NCBI RefSeq assembly: GCF_937890665.1
Contig: NZ_CALADU010000294.1
Location: forward strand, 1-8,622
Source: an uncultured Subdoligranulum sp.
GTDB lineage: Bacteria; Bacillota_A; Clostridia; Oscillospirales; Ruminococcaceae
Reading direction: 5' to 3'
DNA length: 8,622 bases
Of the stretch, positions 6,311-8,622 are shown in pieces. The position numbers and the translations under genes are program-made. The number at the start of each line of letters is the position of its first letter. Within the stretch, counting starts at the first letter, position 1. Below the pieces are notes generated by a model. The model worked only from the letters and a program-made list of their open reading frames with translations, was not told the origin of the DNA and searched no databases.

Positions 6311-7489
6311 ATGGCAGCTAAAAAAGATACAACCCCCAAGAGTGCCGGTCCGGCCGCAGACAAGAAGGCGGCGCTGGAAACCGCACTGGCGCAGATTGAA
6401 AAGCAGTTCGGCAAGGGCGCCGTTATGAAGTTGGGTGCCAACGTGACCATGCAGGTGGACGCGATTCCCACCGGCAGTCTGGGTCTGGATTTGGCGCTGG
6501 GCATCGGCGGCTTGCCCCGCGGTCGTATCATCGAAGTGTACGGCCCCGAATCTTCCGGTAAAACCACCTTGGCGCTGCAGGTGCTGGCTGAAGCCCAGAA
6601 GATGGGCGGTGAAGTGGCCTTCATCGACGTAGAACATGCACTGGACCCCGCTTATGCCAGCGCGCTGGGTGTGGACATCGATAGTCTGTTGGTCAGCCAG
6701 CCCGATACCGGCGAGCAGGCCATGGAAATCTGCGAAGCACTGGTGCGTTCTGGTGCCATCGACGCGGTGGTCGTGGACTCGGTGGCAGCCATGGTGCCCC
6801 GGGCCGAGATCGAAGGCGAGATGGGCGACAGCCATGTAGGTTTGCAGGCTCGTCTGATGAGTCAGGCGCTGCGCAAGCTCACCGGCGTTATCGGCAAGAC
6901 CAACACGGTCTGCATCTTTATCAACCAGCTGCGTGAAAAGGTCGGCGTGGTCTACGGCAACCCCGAAGTCACCACCGGCGGCCGGGCGCTGAAATACTAC
7001 TCCAGCGTGCGCATCGATGTGCGCCGCATCGAGGGCCTGAAGGACTCCACCGGCGCCTTTATCGGCAACCGTACCCGGGCCAAGATCGTCAAGAACAAGG
7101 TGGCGCCCCCCTTCCGGGAGGCAGAATTTGACATCATGTTCGGCGAAGGCATCTCCAAGATCGGTGAGATTCTCGATCTGGGCGTCAAGCTGGGCGTGGT
7201 GCAAAAGAGCGGTGCTTGGTTCAACTACGGCGATATGCGTTTGGGACAGGGCCGTGACAACGCCAAGCAGTTCCTGAAAGAGCATCCTGAGGTGTCCGAC
7301 GAGATCGAAAAGATCGTCCGTGCCAACGCCGACCGGCTGTTGGCGGCGGGCAAGAAAGGCAGCGTCAAGCCGCTGGATCCCAGCGAGATCGTTAAGCCGG
7401 TGGCTGCCGGCGAGGCACCTGCCGCCGCGGCGCCCGCTGCTAAGACCACCGGCAGCGAAGTGGATCTGGACATCATGGTTGACGAATAA
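6311..7489 (+). CDS. recA: Recombinase RecA
   Basis: RecA polymerises on single-stranded DNA, drives ATP-dependent homologous strand exchange and triggers LexA self-cleavage in the SOS response. The 392-residue protein has the standard order: an N-terminal helix region (about 18-45), Walker A G-P-E-S-S-G-K-T (78-85), catalytic Glu in I-D-V-E-H-A (105-110), Walker B V-V-V-D-S (153-157), and the DNA-binding loops. The nearly invariant stretch [10 protein letters not shown] (203-212) and [12 protein letters not shown] (216-227) confirm the family. The C-terminus has an Ala/Pro-rich linker (about 365-379) and an acidic tail ending D-I-M-V-D-E, so the protein is a little longer than the roughly 350-residue average because of its tail and a lysine-rich N-terminal extension. 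AAGGAG (6296-6301) lies 9 bases before the ATG. No key residue is missing. Confidence 0.99.
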   Translation: MAAKKDTTPKSAGPAADKKAALETALAQIEKQFGKGAVMKLGANVTMQVDAIPTGSLGLDLALGIGGLPRGRIIEVYGPESSGKTTLALQVLAEAQKMGGEVAFIDVEHALDPAYASALGVDIDSLLVSQPDTGEQAMEICEALVRSGAIDAVVVDSVAAMVPRAEIEGEMGDSHVGLQARLMSQALRKLTGVIGKTNTVCIFINQLREKVGVVYGNPEVTTGGRALKYYSSVRIDVRRIEGLKDSTGAFIGNRTRAKIVKNKVAPPFREAEFDIMFGEGISKIGEILDLGVKLGVVQKSGAWFNYGDMRLGQGRDNAKQFLKEHPEVSDEIEKIVRANADRLLAAGKKGSVKPLDPSEIVKPVAAGEAPAAAAPAAKTTGSEVDLDIMVDE

Positions 7490-8109
7490 TGCCGCGGCTG
7501 ACCCAAATCAAAGAAACCAAAAAAGGCCGCCTTGCGCTGTTTTTGGATGGCGAGTTTGCCTTTTCGCTGGATGAGGATACCTTTGCATCGGCCCATCTGC
7601 ACGAAGGGGACGAACTGGAAGACTGGCAGGTGGAGGATCTGCGCAAGCAGAGCGACACCCGTCGGGCGCTGGACAAGGCCATGGACTATCTGTCTTTGCG
7701 GGACCATGCGGCAGGGGAACTCTACCAGAAACTCTGCCGCAAATTCGATGGCCCCAGTGCCGCTTACGCGGTGGCCCGAGCGCAGGAACTGGGCCTGCTG
7801 AATGATGCCGACTTTGCCCGGCGCCGGGCGGCAGAACTGCTGCGCAAGCGCAAATCCCGGCGGGAGATCCTGACCGACCTATCGGCCAAGGGGATCGATC
7901 GGGATGTGGCTGCCGAGGCGGTGGAGGCACTGTACCAGACCGACGAGGACGGGGAAGACCCGGAACTGGCCACCGCCCGGACGCTGGTAGAGCGCCGGTA
8001 TGCTGCCAAGCTGGCCGCCGGCAAGCGAGAACAGGTGGCGGCGGCACTGGCACGGCGCGGGTTCTCCCACGCCATCATCCGCGAAGTGCTCACCGAAACC
8101 GAGAACTGA
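7489..8109 (+). CDS. recX: RecA regulator RecX
   Basis: RecX binds RecA filaments and limits (in some species promotes) their growth and recombinase activity. The 206-residue product is basic and mostly helical, built from tandem three-helix repeats. Recognisable family stretches are the first-repeat Y-L-S-L-R-D-H-A-A-G-E-L (67-78) and the second-repeat G-L-L-N-D-A-D-F-A (102-110). A third, weaker repeat lies near 160-203. The N-terminal 50 residues form the beta-rich region found in Firmicute RecX proteins. Its ATG shares one base with the recA stop (TAATG), and no convincing ribosome binding site is seen just upstream, so translation probably depends on ribosomes finishing recA. Coupling a filament modulator to recA at low yield is the common arrangement in bacteria where the two genes adjoin. 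Confidence 0.93.
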   Translation: MPRLTQIKETKKGRLALFLDGEFAFSLDEDTFASAHLHEGDELEDWQVEDLRKQSDTRRALDKAMDYLSLRDHAAGELYQKLCRKFDGPSAAYAVARAQELGLLNDADFARRRAAELLRKRKSRREILTDLSAKGIDRDVAAEAVEALYQTDEDGEDPELATARTLVERRYAAKLAAGKREQVAAALARRGFSHAIIREVLTETEN

Positions 8110-8115
8110 CCCATT

Positions 8116-8135
8116 GCGTTTGCCAAGGCGAACGC
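8116..8135. repeat. Short palindrome between recX and rimO
   Basis: GCGTTTGCC (8116-8124) pairs with GGCGAACGC (8127-8135), with one G-T pair and a two-base AA centre. In RNA it would open to an 8-base-pair stem with a CAAG loop. A T run (8142-8145) begins six bases after the stem, too far for a normal intrinsic terminator, so I read it only as an inverted repeat: an operator, an mRNA processing or attenuation hairpin, or chance. The rest of the 53-base gap shows only a poor promoter match (TTGCCA at 8120-8125 with TTTACC at 8143-8148). Confidence 0.4.
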
Positions 8136-8162
8136 TGGAAATTTTACCATAAGGATGTACCT

Positions 8163-8622
8163 ATGAAGATTGCAATCATCTCTCTCGGCTGCCCGAAAAA
8201 TCAGGTGGACGCCGATGTTTTCTGTCATGCACTGCTCAAAGAGGGGCACACCACAGTGGCGGACCCTTCGGAAGCAGACGTGATCATCGTCAACACCTGC
8301 GGTTTCATCGAATCCGCGAAGGCGGAAGCCATCGAGAATATCCTCATGGCCTGCCAGTACAAGCAGCAAAATCCCGACCTCAAGGTGATCGTCACCGGTT
8401 GTCTGGCCGAGCGCTATAAGCAGCAGATCGTGCAGGAAATGCCCGAGGTGGACGCCGTGGTGGGCATTGGCTCCAACGCAGCGCTGCCCGCCATTGTGGC
8501 GCGGGTCTGTGCGGCCGGGGCCGGTCAGGTGGAAAGCTACGGCCCCAAGAGCGATATGCCGTTGGGCGGCGCCCGGGGGATCTCCACCCCGCGGCACTAC
8601 GCCTATCTGAAAATCGCAGAGG
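8163..8622 (+). CDS. rimO: Ribosomal protein S12 methylthiotransferase RimO, 5' part only
   Basis: RimO is a radical-SAM enzyme that adds a methylthio group to a conserved Asp of ribosomal protein S12. The window holds the first 153 codons, and the gene runs off the end. The N-terminal (UPF0004) domain, which carries the second iron-sulfur cluster, is complete with its three cysteine ligands: C10 in S-L-G-C-P-K-N, C46 in V-N-T-C-G-F-I, and C80 in V-T-G-C-L-A-E-R. The S-L-G-C-P-K-N form separates RimO from its tRNA-modifying relative MiaB, which has a F-G-C-Q-M-N form. The visible end, Y-A-Y-L-K-I-A-E, is the family's lead-in to the radical-SAM CxxxCxxC motif, which lies just outside. AAGGAT (8151-8156) is 6 bases before the ATG. 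V-D-A-D (15-18) replaces the more usual V-D-S-E. The gene may share the recA transcript or have its own weak promoter. Confidence 0.95.
   Translation, partial: MKIAIISLGCPKNQVDADVFCHALLKEGHTTVADPSEADVIIVNTCGFIESAKAEAIENILMACQYKQQNPDLKVIVTGCLAERYKQQIVQEMPEVDAVVGIGSNAALPAIVARVCAAGAGQVESYGPKSDMPLGGARGISTPRHYAYLKIAE

Noticed and set aside
5930..7285. 451-residue open frame on the minus strand opposite prmC and recA
   Set aside because: It spans the recA promoter and the conserved recA coding region in antisense. It shows no domain signature and has a low-complexity His/Gln-rich composition.
7764..8597. 277-residue open frame on the minus strand opposite recX and rimO
   Set aside because: It covers parts of two recognisable + strand genes and their gap, with no family features of its own.
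8163..8622. MiaB (tRNA methylthiotransferase) as identity of the last gene
   Set aside because: The first cysteine motif is S-L-G-C-P-K-N, as in RimO, not the F-G-C-Q-M-N form of MiaB.

Overview
This is a GC-rich, densely packed chromosomal window in which every convincing gene lies on the + strand. Gene order (two-component system, DUF1385, prmC, then recA-recX-rimO), the AAAGGAG-type ribosome binding sites and the protein styles suggest a high-GC clostridial Firmicute. The Oscillospiraceae (Faecalibacterium / Subdoligranulum / Gemmiger-like gut bacteria) are my best guess, but this is inferred from general family knowledge, not from a search.

Layout. Positions 1-78 hold the unresolved end of something upstream and a strong hairpin that buries the ribosome binding site of the first gene. 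Positions 79-852 encode a ZIP-family (ZupT-like) metal transporter. A good promoter (-35 TTGAGG, 17-base spacer, -10 TATACT) straddles the end of that gene. It appears to drive a tight run of five genes: a secreted lipoprotein with Asp-rich FG-GAP/EF-hand-like loops (908-2209), an OmpR-type response regulator (2226-2924), a HAMP sensor histidine kinase (2968-4416), a DUF1385/YqhQ membrane protein (4436-5362) and the release-factor methyltransferase PrmC (5359-6189, overlapping start). No intrinsic terminator is visible after prmC. Positions 6190-6310 carry a textbook promoter for recA (TTGTAA, 17 bases, TATAAT). An inverted repeat overlaps its -35 and may be a LexA-type operator. recA (6311-7489) overlaps recX (7489-8109) by one base. 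After 53 bases with a small palindrome comes rimO (8163 onward), which runs off the window before its radical-SAM cysteines.

How the genes work together. The lipoprotein, regulator and kinase form a plausible envelope-sensing unit: the lipoprotein sits outside the membrane, the kinase senses and signals, and the regulator controls transcription. DUF1385 and PrmC seem to be carried on the same transcript. RecA and RecX form the recombination/SOS module (strand exchange and its modulator). PrmC and RimO are both modification enzymes of the translation apparatus (release factors and ribosomal protein S12).

I found no mobile element, CRISPR array, tRNA or rRNA, and no clear sign of an undescribed multi-gene system. 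The points most worth checking are the ribosome-binding-site hairpin before the ZIP gene, the operator-like repeat over the recA -35, and the lipoprotein joined to the two-component system.
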